A stretch of DNA of 64,000 bases from Hydrogenophaga palleronii_A (GTDB lineage: Bacteria; Pseudomonadota; Gammaproteobacteria; Burkholderiales; Burkholderiaceae_C): contig NZ_JAVDWU010000001.1 in NCBI RefSeq assembly GCF_031457455.1, positions 310,001 to 374,000 on the forward strand, read 5' to 3'. The translations under genes were made by a program, and so were the position numbers. How positions within the stretch are numbered: position 1 is the first letter of the stretch; every line of letters begins with the position of its first letter. Below the pieces are notes generated by a model. It saw only the letters and a program-made list of their open reading frames with translations, searched no databases and was not told where the DNA came from. Below, one piece after another: positions 51,294 to 59,462 of the stretch.

Positions 51294-52208
51294 ATGAACA
51301 GCCCTCACACGATCGCCGAAGCCATCAACTGTTTCGGCATGGACACCATCACTTTCGCCGGCCCGCTCGAGGCCAAGCTGGCGGCGATGAAGGCGGCCGG
51401 TTTCTCCCAGGTGATGCTCAAGGCCAATGATCTTGTGGGCCACCCTGGCGGACTGGACGCAGCGGTGCAGGCCGTGAAAGACAGCGGCCTGCGCGGCACC
51501 GGTTTTCAGGTGCTGCGCGATTTTGAAGGCCTCTCCGGTCACCTGCACCACTACAAGGTGGACATCGCCAAGAGCATGCTGGAAATGTGCGCCACGCTGG
51601 GCTGCAAGGTGTTGCTGGCCTGTTCATCCACCTCCACCCATGCCAGCCAGGACCTGGACCACATTGCGCGCGACCTGCGCAAACTCGCGATGCTGGCGCT
51701 GCCCCTGGGCATTCGCATCGCGTATGAAGGCTTGTCGTGGGGCCGCACCATCAACGAGTTCACCACCGCCTGGGACTTGGTCTGCCGCGCCGACTGCCCC
51801 AACCTGGGACTGGGCATTGATTCGTTCCACATCTTCGCGGCCAAGACCTCGCTGGAAGAAATCGACTACCTCGATCCTGAAAAAATCTTTCTGGTGCAAC
51901 TCGCCGACTTCATGTGGCAGGAAACCAGGACCTTTGAAGAACGCATGACCACCGCGCGCACCTTCCGCGTGTTCCCCGGTGAGGGCGTGCACAGCGAACA
52001 GCTGGTGGACCTGGTGCTGCGGCTCGACCGGCTCGGCTACGAGGGTGACTACAGCTTCGAGGTGTTCAACGACGATTACCAGCAGATGCCGCTGCCGCAG
52101 GTGGCCGAGCGCGGCCGCCGATCGGCCCTGTGGCTGGCCGAAGATGTGCTGCGCCGCTCGGTGCCTTTGCCAAACCAGATGCGGTTGAAATCGCTGGCGG
52201 GCCGTTAA
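51294..52208 (+). CDS. 3-Dehydroshikimate dehydratase-type TIM barrel (QuiC/AsbF-like)
   Basis: 304 residues, sugar-phosphate isomerase/epimerase superfamily. The metal-binding set fits the E-D-Q/H-E pattern: E145 (AYEGLSWG), D176 and H179 (GIDSFH), Q202 (VQLADF) and E256 (YSFEVFND). It begins INCFGMDTITFAGPLEAKLAA, matching the catalytic N-terminal half of Pseudomonas QuiC, which converts 3-dehydroshikimate to protocatechuate. It lacks the HPPD-like half, which is encoded by the gene 4 bp upstream. Context with shikimate dehydrogenases, AroQ and a TRAP transporter supports hydroaromatic catabolism. A sugar isomerase is the alternative. Confidence 0.8.
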   Translation: MNSPHTIAEAINCFGMDTITFAGPLEAKLAAMKAAGFSQVMLKANDLVGHPGGLDAAVQAVKDSGLRGTGFQVLRDFEGLSGHLHHYKVDIAKSMLEMCATLGCKVLLACSSTSTHASQDLDHIARDLRKLAMLALPLGIRIAYEGLSWGRTINEFTTAWDLVCRADCPNLGLGIDSFHIFAAKTSLEEIDYLDPEKIFLVQLADFMWQETRTFEERMTTARTFRVFPGEGVHSEQLVDLVLRLDRLGYEGDYSFEVFNDDYQQMPLPQVAERGRRSALWLAEDVLRRSVPLPNQMRLKSLAGR

Positions 52209-52290
52209 GCTGGGTCCGTTCGATCAGGGCCACGTGCACGGGCGTGCTTCCTGGCGACGACACTGAGCATTCATGCGACAAGGAAACCAC

Positions 52291-52971
52291 ATGCACCTAC
52301 GTGGACAGGCCCAACTGGCGATCTGGAGCGACATAAAGCCGGAACAGGAAACCGACTACCTGCACTGGCTCACGCGGGAACACGTGCTGGAGCGGGTTGG
52401 CGTCGACGGCTTCCTCTCCGGACGGGTGTTTCGATGCGAGGTCGCCGACAGGCGCCGCTTCTTCATCACCTATGAACTGCGGGAGGCCGGCGCACTGGCG
52501 GGGCCGTCGTACCTGGCACGGCTGAACGCGCCCACGCCATGGTCGCAGCGCACCATGCCCATCCTGCAGAACTTTGCGCGTGGCGGTGGCCCTGTGGTGG
52601 CGCGTGCCGGCCTGGGCTGTGGCGCGGTCGTGGTGCCCTTGCGTATCGACCTCGAAGCCGCGGGTTTGTTGACTGCGCACGCGCAGCAACATCTGGTGCA
52701 GCGGATCGCAGGCCTCGACGCGGTGGCGCAGGTCTGGCTGATGCAGGTGGATGCCGCTGCGACCGGCGTGCCTACAAAAGAGAAATCCATGCGACGCAGT
52801 GAGGAAGGCGCGTTCGATGGCGTGCTGGTGGTCGAGGCCCTGCACGAAGCGGCAGCGCGCGCGGCTGTGGATGCGCTCATGAGCAAGGAACTGGCCTCGG
52901 CAGCACTGGCCGACCGGGAGGTGTTTGCCGCCTGTTTCCAGTTGGACCGCCGGCTGGCGGGGCTTCCCTGA
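52291..52971 (+). CDS. Hypothetical protein, dimeric alpha/beta-barrel-like
   Basis: 226 residues, not recognised with certainty. The start AQLAIWSDIKPEQETDYLHWLTREH is reminiscent of ferredoxin-like dimeric alpha/beta-barrel proteins (EthD/ABM/DUF4286 type). A second module from about residue 110 (GCGAVVVPLRIDLEAA, AQVWLMQVDAAAT, GVLVVEALHEAAARAAVDAL) looks like a repeat of the same fold. No signal or TM. The ATG at 52291 has AAGGAAA before it and is preferred over 52273. It follows the dehydratase gene on the same strand by about 80 bp and may belong to the hydroaromatic operon as an accessory protein. Confidence 0.6.
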   Translation: MHLRGQAQLAIWSDIKPEQETDYLHWLTREHVLERVGVDGFLSGRVFRCEVADRRRFFITYELREAGALAGPSYLARLNAPTPWSQRTMPILQNFARGGGPVVARAGLGCGAVVVPLRIDLEAAGLLTAHAQQHLVQRIAGLDAVAQVWLMQVDAAATGVPTKEKSMRRSEEGAFDGVLVVEALHEAAARAAVDALMSKELASAALADREVFAACFQLDRRLAGLP

Positions 52972-53004
52972 CGCGACCGTGGCCCGTCGCCTGTTCAGCG
53001 GCCC

Positions 53005-53340
53005 TCAGGCCTGGGTATCCAGCAGGGTTCCCAGCATGCGGTTCTGCGTCTCCACGGTGCGCAGATTGGCGGCAAAGCTGTAGAGGCTCATGCGCTGTTC
53101 AACCAGATCTTCGGCCAGGTGGCCGAAGGGCGCACCGCTCGCCGATGCCGTCTCGGGTTGACGCTCGACCTGTGCGTTCACGCCGCCAAGGTCCGGGCGG
53201 GCGGTCTGGGTCACGACCTGGCGCTGGAAGCCCGGCGTCAGCGCGTTGGCCACGTTGTGGGCCGTCGTGTCCAGCCGCAGCTGGGCGGCTCGCATGCCGC
53301 TCATGCCGGTGAATGCTGCGGAGGTGACGGACATGGCCAT
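53005..53340 (-). CDS. Short flagellar basal-body-rod-like protein (orphan)
   Basis: 111 residues. The N-terminal segment AAFTGMSGMRAAQLRLDTTAHNVANALTPGF matches the conserved start of FlgB/FlgC/FlgG-type rod proteins. The C-terminus HLAEDLVEQRMSLYSFAANLRTVETQNRMLGTLLD matches their conserved end helix. The middle is very short, so it is a minimal rod-like protein. No other flagellar gene is nearby, and the location within a catabolic locus is unusual. It may be a functional auxiliary or a relic. Confidence 0.7.
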   Translation of the reverse strand: MAMSVTSAAFTGMSGMRAAQLRLDTTAHNVANALTPGFQRQVVTQTARPDLGGVNAQVERQPETASASGAPFGHLAEDLVEQRMSLYSFAANLRTVETQNRMLGTLLDTQA

Positions 53341-53479
53341 GGGTGGATCTGCTTTGAAAAGGACGGCGCTTGCGCCATACGCACCTGATCGGCACCTGGT
53401 GGCGGATCTGAAGCCGTGGGCGCCCGTCAGGCGACAAACGGTTGCCGCATGGCCCGGACAAGGTAGCGGGCGGCGGGAG

Positions 53480-54334
53480 TCAGTCGCTCAGGCGTGCAAC
53501 AGAGCGCAGCACATCTGCCGTGGTGGTGGGCAGGCCGAAGTACTCCAGGTAGGCCGGAATCTGCTCGAACAGCATGTCAGTGCCCACCTGCACGCGGCAG
53601 CCGCGTGCCTGTGCGGCCGTCAGGAAGGCCGTCATGGTGGTGCGCATGACCACTTCGCCGACGAAGGTGTGCGGCTGCAAGCGCTCCACGTCCAATGGCA
53701 GAGGGTCGCCTTCGTTCATGCCCATGGGCGTGGCGTTGACGACGAGGTCGAAGCCGGCCGGATCGTTGCTGCCGGTGTGGGCTGCAATGCCCGGGTAGTG
53801 GGTGGTCAGGCGCTGTGCCAGTGCGTGGGCCGTGGCGGGGTTCACGTCGAAGAGGTGGATGGCCTTCACGCCAGCGGCCGCCAGAGACGCAGCAATGGCG
53901 CAACCCACGCCGCCGCAGCCCACCACCAGCGCGCTGGCACCGGTCAGATTCAGTCCCTTTAGGCGCACGCCGCGCACAAAGCCTTCGCCATCGAAGTTGT
54001 CGCCCTGCAGACGGCCGTCGGCAGTGCGACGCACCGCATTGCAGGCACCAGACACCCGCACCGCCGGGGTGACCTCATCCATCAGATCCACGGTCACCAC
54101 CTTGTGCGGCATGGTGATGAGCGCGCCCCGGATGTTGGTGAGGCGGAAAACTGAACGCAGGAAATCAGGGTAGTCGGCCGACTGGCACCCCATGGGAACG
54201 ACCACGGCGTTGATGCCCGAGTGCTCGAAGTAGGGGTTGTAGATCATCGGCGACTTGAAGCTGTGCGTCGGGTAGCCGATGTGGGCGATGAGTTCGGTGT
54301 GGCCGTTGATGGTGGCCGGGGTACTTTGTGTCAT
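53480..54334 (-). CDS. Shikimate/quinate dehydrogenase family protein, divergent
   Basis: 284 residues, AroE fold. The catalytic Lys (K78 in ITMPHKVV) and Asp (D115 in GDNFDGEGF) are present and the NAD(P) Gly motif is VVGCGGVGCA. The substrate motif normally written HSxSP reads THSFKSP. In alignment the first Ser that holds the shikimate carboxylate is replaced by Phe. This differs from the canonical AroE at 60.9 kb and suggests a catabolic dehydrogenase with altered specificity (quinate, shikimate or a relative). It is the last gene of the TRAP-esterase operon. Confidence 0.8.
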   Translation of the reverse strand: MTQSTPATINGHTELIAHIGYPTHSFKSPMIYNPYFEHSGINAVVVPMGCQSADYPDFLRSVFRLTNIRGALITMPHKVVTVDLMDEVTPAVRVSGACNAVRRTADGRLQGDNFDGEGFVRGVRLKGLNLTGASALVVGCGGVGCAIAASLAAAGVKAIHLFDVNPATAHALAQRLTTHYPGIAAHTGSNDPAGFDLVVNATPMGMNEGDPLPLDVERLQPHTFVGEVVMRTTMTAFLTAAQARGCRVQVGTDMLFEQIPAYLEYFGLPTTTADVLRSVARLSD

Positions 54335-54533
54335 GGTGATGGGCGGCTTCTGCCTACCGGAAAGACCTGCAATTGCACATCAGCGGGCGTGCGCTGCACC
54401 GGCGCGATGCACAGGCGTTGGTTCAGCCACGCTTGCGGGCCGGCGGGTGGCCCGGCGGCGTTTGCCGCGAATGGGCCGATGCGCGCGTCGATGCTGAACG
54501 CGAAGCTTGGGGCCGGGGGCGTGGGGACCGGGT

Positions 54534-55475
54534 TCATGTCGTGATCGTGACGTCCCTGAGCCAGGCGCACATGCGCTGAAACGAAGCCTGCGCCGAGCCG
54601 TAATAGGCCTTGGCGCGCAGGTAGCCATGGATCAGGCTCTCCCCCCGGTCCAGCACGGCGGGTGTGCCGTCGGCTTGCAGCGCTTCGGCATAGGCAATGC
54701 CTTCGTCGCGCAGCGGGTCGTGTTCGGCCACCGCAACGTAGGCAGGCGGGAGTCCGGCGTGGCTCTCGGCCAGCAGCGGTGCCACCAGGGGATTGAGCAG
54801 GCCGGCTGGGTCGGGGCTGTACATGGCGTTGACCGCCGGCATGGATGCCACAGTGACCAATGGACCATCAGCGTTTTCGCGGTGGGACGGTCGGTCGGTG
54901 TTGAAGGATACGGCCGGGTACACCAGCAACTGCGCACGCAGCGGGTAGGCGCTGCCGCGCAGCACCAGGGTCACGGCCGCGGCCAGGTTGCCGCCAGCGC
55001 TGTCGCCGCCGATGGCAATGGCGTCTGAGTCGATGCCCAGCGCCTCAGACTGGTCAAAGGCCCAGCGCGTCACTGCTGTGCACTCATGCAGTGCGCGAGG
55101 AAAGGGGTGTTCGGGCGCCAGGGCGTAGTCCACGCTGATGACGATCTGCTGGTTCGCTGCTGCAATACCGGCAGTGATGTCCCAATGGGTTTCGGGGCTG
55201 CCCTGCATCCACGCACCACCGTGCATGTAGATCAGGGCGGGCAGCGCACCGACGGCCTGCGCGGGCCGGAACGTGCGCACCCGCACCTGTATGTCGGTCT
55301 CGGGAACGTCCACCAGATGCACATCGGTGACGATGCCTTCGGGGTGCGGCTCGCGCATCCCGGCGGCCACCACCTCGAAGTGGGCGCGTCGCTGGGCCGG
55401 GCCTGCGCCGGCAGGCAGGGTGGACCAGGCTTTGTCCCAGTCGGTGAGAAAACGTTGGATATCGGGATGGATCAT
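54534..55475 (-). CDS. HSL-family alpha/beta hydrolase (esterase)
   Basis: 313 residues. Hormone-sensitive-lipase-type signatures are clear: oxyanion motif MHGGAWMQGS and nucleophile elbow GGDSAGGNLAAA. The Asp is probably in VAEHDPLRDEG and the His in SLIHGYLR. Cytoplasmic, no signal peptide. It lies between the dehydrogenase and dctM genes on the same strand, so a role in freeing a hydroaromatic acid from an ester is plausible. The sequence alone shows only a carboxylesterase. About 200 bp without a gene separate it from the dehydrogenase gene. Confidence 0.85.
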   Translation of the reverse strand: MIHPDIQRFLTDWDKAWSTLPAGAGPAQRRAHFEVVAAGMREPHPEGIVTDVHLVDVPETDIQVRVRTFRPAQAVGALPALIYMHGGAWMQGSPETHWDITAGIAAANQQIVISVDYALAPEHPFPRALHECTAVTRWAFDQSEALGIDSDAIAIGGDSAGGNLAAAVTLVLRGSAYPLRAQLLVYPAVSFNTDRPSHRENADGPLVTVASMPAVNAMYSPDPAGLLNPLVAPLLAESHAGLPPAYVAVAEHDPLRDEGIAYAEALQADGTPAVLDRGESLIHGYLRAKAYYGSAQASFQRMCAWLRDVTITT

Positions 55476-55516
55476 GGGTCGGTGTGAACGGACATGAACA
55501 AAAGACGCTTGGTCTC

Positions 55517-56818
55517 TCAGCCCTGGTAGCCGAACTGCCGCGGCAGCCAGAGCACGGCGCCGGGCACATAGGTGAGAAAGGCGAGCGCGGCCAGCATCAC
55601 GAACACGAACGGCAGGGTTTCCTTGACGATGCGCTTGATGGATTCGCCGGTGATGTTGCCCATGATGAAGAGAAGCAGCCCGTAGGGCGGCGTGATCAGA
55701 CCGATCATGAGGTTGACCGTGACCACCACACCGAAGTGCACCATGTCGATGCCCAGCAGCTTGGCCGTGGGAATGAGGATTGGGACGATGACGAGGAGGA
55801 TGGTGCCGCCTTCGAGCAGGGCGCCCAGCAACAGCAGCAGCACGTTGACCATCAACAGGAAGGTCATGGGTGTGAGGTCCATCGCGGTCATGAACTGGCT
55901 GACCGCCTGCGGAATATCTTCGCGGGTGACCACGTAATTGAACACCAGCGCACCAGCGATCAGAATGCCGATGGAGGCCATGGACCGGCCGCTGGAGAGC
56001 AATGCTCGGTACGCACCGACCGGTGTGACCGAGCGGTACAGCACCACCGAAATCACCAGCGCATACAGCGCGGCCACGGCGGCGGCTTCGGTGGGCGTCA
56101 TCACGCCACTGTAGATGCCGCCCAGCAACACCACGGGCATCATCAAGGCGGGAATGGCGCGCCAGGTGATGCCGGGCAGTTCGCGCAGCGGCACCGGCGT
56201 TTCCACCGGGAAGTTGCGCACCCGGGCCAGGTAGGCATTCATGGCCATGAGCACCAGGGCCAGCAGCAGGCCCGGCACCACGCCGGCCATGAACAGGAAG
56301 CCGATGGAAGCGTCAGAGATCAGCCCGTAGAGCACCAGTGGAATCGACGGTGGAATGATGGGGCCGATCACGGCCGAAGCCGAGGTGATGGCCGCCGCGT
56401 AGGCGGGGGTGTAGCGGCCGTCCTTGGTCATCATGTTGATCACCATGCGGCCCACGCCGGCTGCGTCGGCAATGGCCGAGCCCGACATTCCCGAGAAGAT
56501 CAGCGACGACAGGATGTTGACGTGCCCCAGGCCGCCCCGGAAGCGGCCCACGATGGCGTTGCAGAAGCGAAGCAGCCGGTCGGTGAGCGAACCCATGTTC
56601 ATGATCTCCGCCGCCAGGATGAACAACGGGATCGCGAGCAGGGTGTAGGTGTTGTTCAGGCCTTGCAGCAGCTGTTCGGCGGCAATGCCCATGTCCTGCC
56701 CGGTGATGAACAGGTAGACGACCGAGCTGGCAATCATGGACAGCCCGATGGGCAGGCCCATGAGGCTGAGCGCAAAGATCAGGTAGACCGTGAGCGCAAA
56801 GGGCGAAAAGAAGTTCAT
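55517..56818 (-). CDS. dctM: TRAP transporter large permease DctM
   Basis: 433 residues, about 12 TM helices. The subunit carries the Na+-coupled transport of the TRAP system. Family features include the GLPIGLSMIASSVVYLFITGQD start, FAGMSGSA-like (SLIFSGMSGSAIADAAGVGRM), and VIGPIIPPSIPLVLYG. It overlaps dctQ by ATGA and is 41 bp upstream of the esterase gene. The solute is inferred from context to be a hydroaromatic or aromatic acid. Confidence 0.93.
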   Translation of the reverse strand: MNFFSPFALTVYLIFALSLMGLPIGLSMIASSVVYLFITGQDMGIAAEQLLQGLNNTYTLLAIPLFILAAEIMNMGSLTDRLLRFCNAIVGRFRGGLGHVNILSSLIFSGMSGSAIADAAGVGRMVINMMTKDGRYTPAYAAAITSASAVIGPIIPPSIPLVLYGLISDASIGFLFMAGVVPGLLLALVLMAMNAYLARVRNFPVETPVPLRELPGITWRAIPALMMPVVLLGGIYSGVMTPTEAAAVAALYALVISVVLYRSVTPVGAYRALLSSGRSMASIGILIAGALVFNYVVTREDIPQAVSQFMTAMDLTPMTFLLMVNVLLLLLGALLEGGTILLVIVPILIPTAKLLGIDMVHFGVVVTVNLMIGLITPPYGLLLFIMGNITGESIKRIVKETLPFVFVMLAALAFLTYVPGAVLWLPRQFGYQG

Positions 56819-57351
56819 ACCGGGTCCTTGGCGCCATCGGTTGTCAGCGGGTCGTCGTAGAGGCGGCCGCGCAAGGCCTCAATGCCGATGTACAGGTGGC
56901 GCACCACCATGGCCACCACGAAGGCGATGTAGATGGAAAACAGGTGGTCCATGCGGATGCCCAGCGAGGCGGTGGACTCCACCTTCATGAAAGTCACATA
57001 GCTCCAGGCCGAAGGCATCGAGCCCACCAGGATCACCACCACCGAGACGCTCACCACCACGGTGAACCAGCGTTTGACTTCGCGCGGCACCTGTCCGATG
57101 AGCACGTCGAAGCGAATGTCTTCGCGGTTGCTCATCACGAACGAAGCACCCCACAGAATGCCCCAGATCCAGGTGATCACGCAGATCTCCTCGGTCCATG
57201 CCACGGGCTTGTTGAACACATAGCGGAACATGATCTGCAGGATGAAGGACACGAACATCGTGGCCATCATCACGACTTGCACGTGGTTGGCGCCCAGCCG
57301 GAGCCAGCGCAGTAAACGGAGAGCAAGGGGCAAGGAGGAGGTGGAATGCAT
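56815..57351 (-). CDS. dctQ: TRAP transporter small permease DctQ
   Basis: 178 residues with four TM helices (about 20-40, 50-75 around VTWIWGILWGASFVMSN-like residues, 95-115 and 135-155). The DctQ signature is the TM2 region PVAWTEEICVITWIWGILWG. It pairs with DctM, with which it overlaps by 4 nt. A palindromic repeat separates it from dctP upstream, so its level may be set independently of the abundant binding protein. Confidence 0.9.
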   Translation of the reverse strand: MHSTSSLPLALRLLRWLRLGANHVQVVMMATMFVSFILQIMFRYVFNKPVAWTEEICVITWIWGILWGASFVMSNREDIRFDVLIGQVPREVKRWFTVVVSVSVVVILVGSMPSAWSYVTFMKVESTASLGIRMDHLFSIYIAFVVAMVVRHLYIGIEALRGRLYDDPLTTDGAKDPV

Positions 57352-57427
57352 GGCGGGATTCCGGGTCGTTCAGTTCAGGCGGTTCAATGGCTCCGGTGCG
57401 TCACCTGCCCCGCACGAGGCACCCCTT

Positions 57428-57526
57428 TCCTGGGGCACCGAGGAACCGGCTTTGCCGGGCCTCAGGTGCCGTCCCCCTCCCGCCGAAGGCGAGAGAGGGG
57501 GAAGTCGCGAAGCGGCGCAGGGGGTG
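57428..57526 (-). repeat. Palindromic repeat copy between dctP and dctQ
   Basis: In dctP orientation the element begins CACCCCCTGCGCCGC, 1 nt after the stop codon. It has the TTCCCCCTCTC/GGGAGGGGGA hairpin and CCGGC-AAA-GCCGG arms, ending TTCCTCGGTGCCCC. It lies inside the TRAP operon, a position like that of the malE-malF REP element in E. coli. Confidence 0.88.
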
Positions 57527-57527
57527 A

Positions 57528-58520
57528 TTACAGCTTGTTGATGCGGTCCAGCATACCGGCTGGCCAGTCGTTGGCGAACTTGGACTTGCTGTACACGTCG
57601 AGCACGTGCTTGCGGAACGCCGCCAGATCCGGGGTGTAGACGTCCAGCCCTTGCTGTTTCATGAAGGCCTCCTGCTCCACGTCGTCCTTGAGCGCCTGGG
57701 CGGTCACGGCAGCGGCGAACTTGTCGGCGGCATCCTGCACGGTTTTCTGCTGTGCGGGACTCAGGCTGTTCCACTTGCTCAGGCTGATGGCGAAGAGGTT
57801 GTTGGCCACCAGGTGGCTGGTTTTCACGATCTGCGAGCTCACCTCGTAGAACTTCATGCTGCGCACCGCGCCCATGGGGTTGTCCTGTCCGTCGATGGTG
57901 CCGGTCTGCAGGGCGGTGTAGACCTCGGTGAAGGCCAGCGGCGATGGGTTGGCGCCCATGGCGGTGCCCACGAACTGCCAGCCTTCACCGGGCGGCATGC
58001 GCAGCTTGATGCCGGCCAGGTCGGCCGGGGTCATGATCTTCTTCTTGGGCTTGAGGCCCAGGTGGCGCGTGCCGATGTAGGGCACCGACAGCACCTTGAT
58101 GCCCATCTTCTCTTCCATCATGGCGAACAGCGCCTTGCCCACGTCGCTGTCGAACACGGCCTTCATGTGCACATGGTCGCGGAACACATAGGGCGTGGTC
58201 ACGATGCTCCAGGCGGGAACCTGCCGTTGAACGTCGAAGGCGGCCAGGTTGGCCATGTGCAGGTTGCCCCGCTGCATGGCCACCGGCTCGGTGCCTTGCT
58301 TGAACAGGGTGGCGCCGAAGTAAGGCTTGAAATCGAAGTCGGCGCCCAGCGAGCCGCCGAAGGCTTCCTTGAGGATGGCGGCGCGCACGTCGCTTTCGGC
58401 CACCGTGTCGGAGTAGATCAGTTCGACTTTGCCCTGGGCAAGTGCAAGGGCAGGCAGGCCGGCAATGGCCAGACTGGCGGCGGCGCCCAGCAGTGTGCGA
58501 CGTTGGATGTGTGCGGTCAT
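57528..58520 (-). CDS. dctP: TRAP transporter solute-binding protein DctP
   Basis: 330 residues. A signal peptide (about 1-28, RRTLLGAAASLAIAGLPALALAQG with an Arg pair) directs export to the periplasm. The DctP fold is visible with KVELIYSDTVAESD, MRMPPGEGW-like KLRMPPGEGWQFVGTAMGANP, and the signature ALQTGTIDGQDNP around residue 205. A carboxylate-binding Arg is expected in the KLRMP segment. RBS GAGGAG precedes the ATG. The promoter with an embedded dyad lies 75-100 bp upstream. It heads the operon that runs through dctQ, dctM, the esterase and the dehydrogenase. Confidence 0.92.
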   Translation of the reverse strand: MTAHIQRRTLLGAAASLAIAGLPALALAQGKVELIYSDTVAESDVRAAILKEAFGGSLGADFDFKPYFGATLFKQGTEPVAMQRGNLHMANLAAFDVQRQVPAWSIVTTPYVFRDHVHMKAVFDSDVGKALFAMMEEKMGIKVLSVPYIGTRHLGLKPKKKIMTPADLAGIKLRMPPGEGWQFVGTAMGANPSPLAFTEVYTALQTGTIDGQDNPMGAVRSMKFYEVSSQIVKTSHLVANNLFAISLSKWNSLSPAQQKTVQDAADKFAAAVTAQALKDDVEQEAFMKQQGLDVYTPDLAAFRKHVLDVYSKSKFANDWPAGMLDRINKL

Positions 58521-58592
58521 GGTGTGTCTCCTCTTGGGGGTGGCAGGGGCGGTTTCAACAGGGTCGAATGCGGCTTGAAAGGCCTGCGTCTA

Positions 58593-58621
58593 ATAATGTA
58601 CGAACTGGTTAATTAAATCAA
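58593..58621 (-). promoter_or_regulatory. dctP promoter with dyad in the spacer
   Basis: On the minus strand TTGATT and CATTAT are separated by 17 bp, a fair sigma-70 promoter. A partly symmetric AACCAGTT-type dyad (AAC-TG-GTT at 58603-58610) lies in the middle of the spacer, where a bound repressor would block polymerase. The divergent tetR gene is the likely source. Predicted transcript start is about 66 nt before the dctP ATG. Confidence 0.5.
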
Positions 58622-58711
58622 CGAGATGCGATCGGGGTTTTCCCTGAGATCGGGATGAAAGCCGCTGAACGGTGGCTGGCCCGGGGGAATTGAGAGAAAG
58701 CGGCTGGCGCC

Positions 58712-59395
58712 TCAGTCGCGGCGCAGGTAGCGTTCGACCATCTCCACCACACTCTTGCGCCGCTGTGCCACCCAGTCCGGTGCGGTGGTGTCGCGCTTGA
58801 AGATCAGGCCAAAGGTGTGCCGGTTAGACACGTTGAAGAACGTGAGCGCCGAGATGGAGGCGTGAATGTCCAGTGCGTCCAGCCCCGGGCGGAAATCGCC
58901 TGCAGCCACGCCTCGGTCGTACAGCGACTGGATGGCCGAGATGGCGGGTACGTTGAGTTCCTGAATGAAGGGGCTTTGCGCCAGGTATTGCCCCCGGTTG
59001 ATGTTTTCGCCCATCACCAGGCGGATGTAGTTTTCGCTCTCCCGGTGGTGGTCAAAGGTGTATTCCACCAGCTTGCGCAGCGCGTCCACCGGGGCCAGGT
59101 TTTCCAGATCAAGCTGGCCTTCATGAAACCGCATCTCTCCGTAGGAGGCCTCAAGCACCGCCAGATAAAGGCCCTCTTTGCTACCAAAATAGTAGTAGAT
59201 CATGCGCTTGCTGGTCTGGGTGGCCGCGGCAATCTCGTCAATGCGTGCGCCCGCCAGTCCCTTTTCGGCAAATTCGCTCATGGCCACCTCGAGGATGTTG
59301 GCCATGGTGCGATCAGGGTCGTTGGTGCGGGGGGTTTCCCGGGCTTGTGCCTTGGGGCGGCCAGCTTTGCGCGCGAAATGTACCGGTTCGTTCAT
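58712..59395 (-). CDS. TetR-family regulator
   Basis: 227 residues. A basic N-terminal tail (KAGRPKAQARETP) precedes the TetR HTH (about 28-80: ILEVAMSEFAEKGLAGARIDEIAAATQTSKRMIYYYFGSKEGLY). The C-terminal ligand domain is helical, with ENINRGQYLAQSPFIQEL. It lies upstream of dctP on the same strand, with about 190 bp between them, so it probably represses the TRAP operon in answer to a hydroaromatic effector. This is inferred from position. Confidence 0.88.
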   Translation of the reverse strand: MNEPVHFARKAGRPKAQARETPRTNDPDRTMANILEVAMSEFAEKGLAGARIDEIAAATQTSKRMIYYYFGSKEGLYLAVLEASYGEMRFHEGQLDLENLAPVDALRKLVEYTFDHHRESENYIRLVMGENINRGQYLAQSPFIQELNVPAISAIQSLYDRGVAAGDFRPGLDALDIHASISALTFFNVSNRHTFGLIFKRDTTAPDWVAQRRKSVVEMVERYLRRD

Positions 59396-59462
59396 GGCGG
59401 CAGTATAGGTTCGGCTTTCGCCGCTGTGGGTATTGAGGGTGCCAGTCTGTGAGCCCTGGGCT

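Noticed and set aside
55484..56860. 458-codon plus-strand frame opposite the TRAP genes
   Set aside because: His/Gln/Asp-rich antisense shadow of dctM; no motif.
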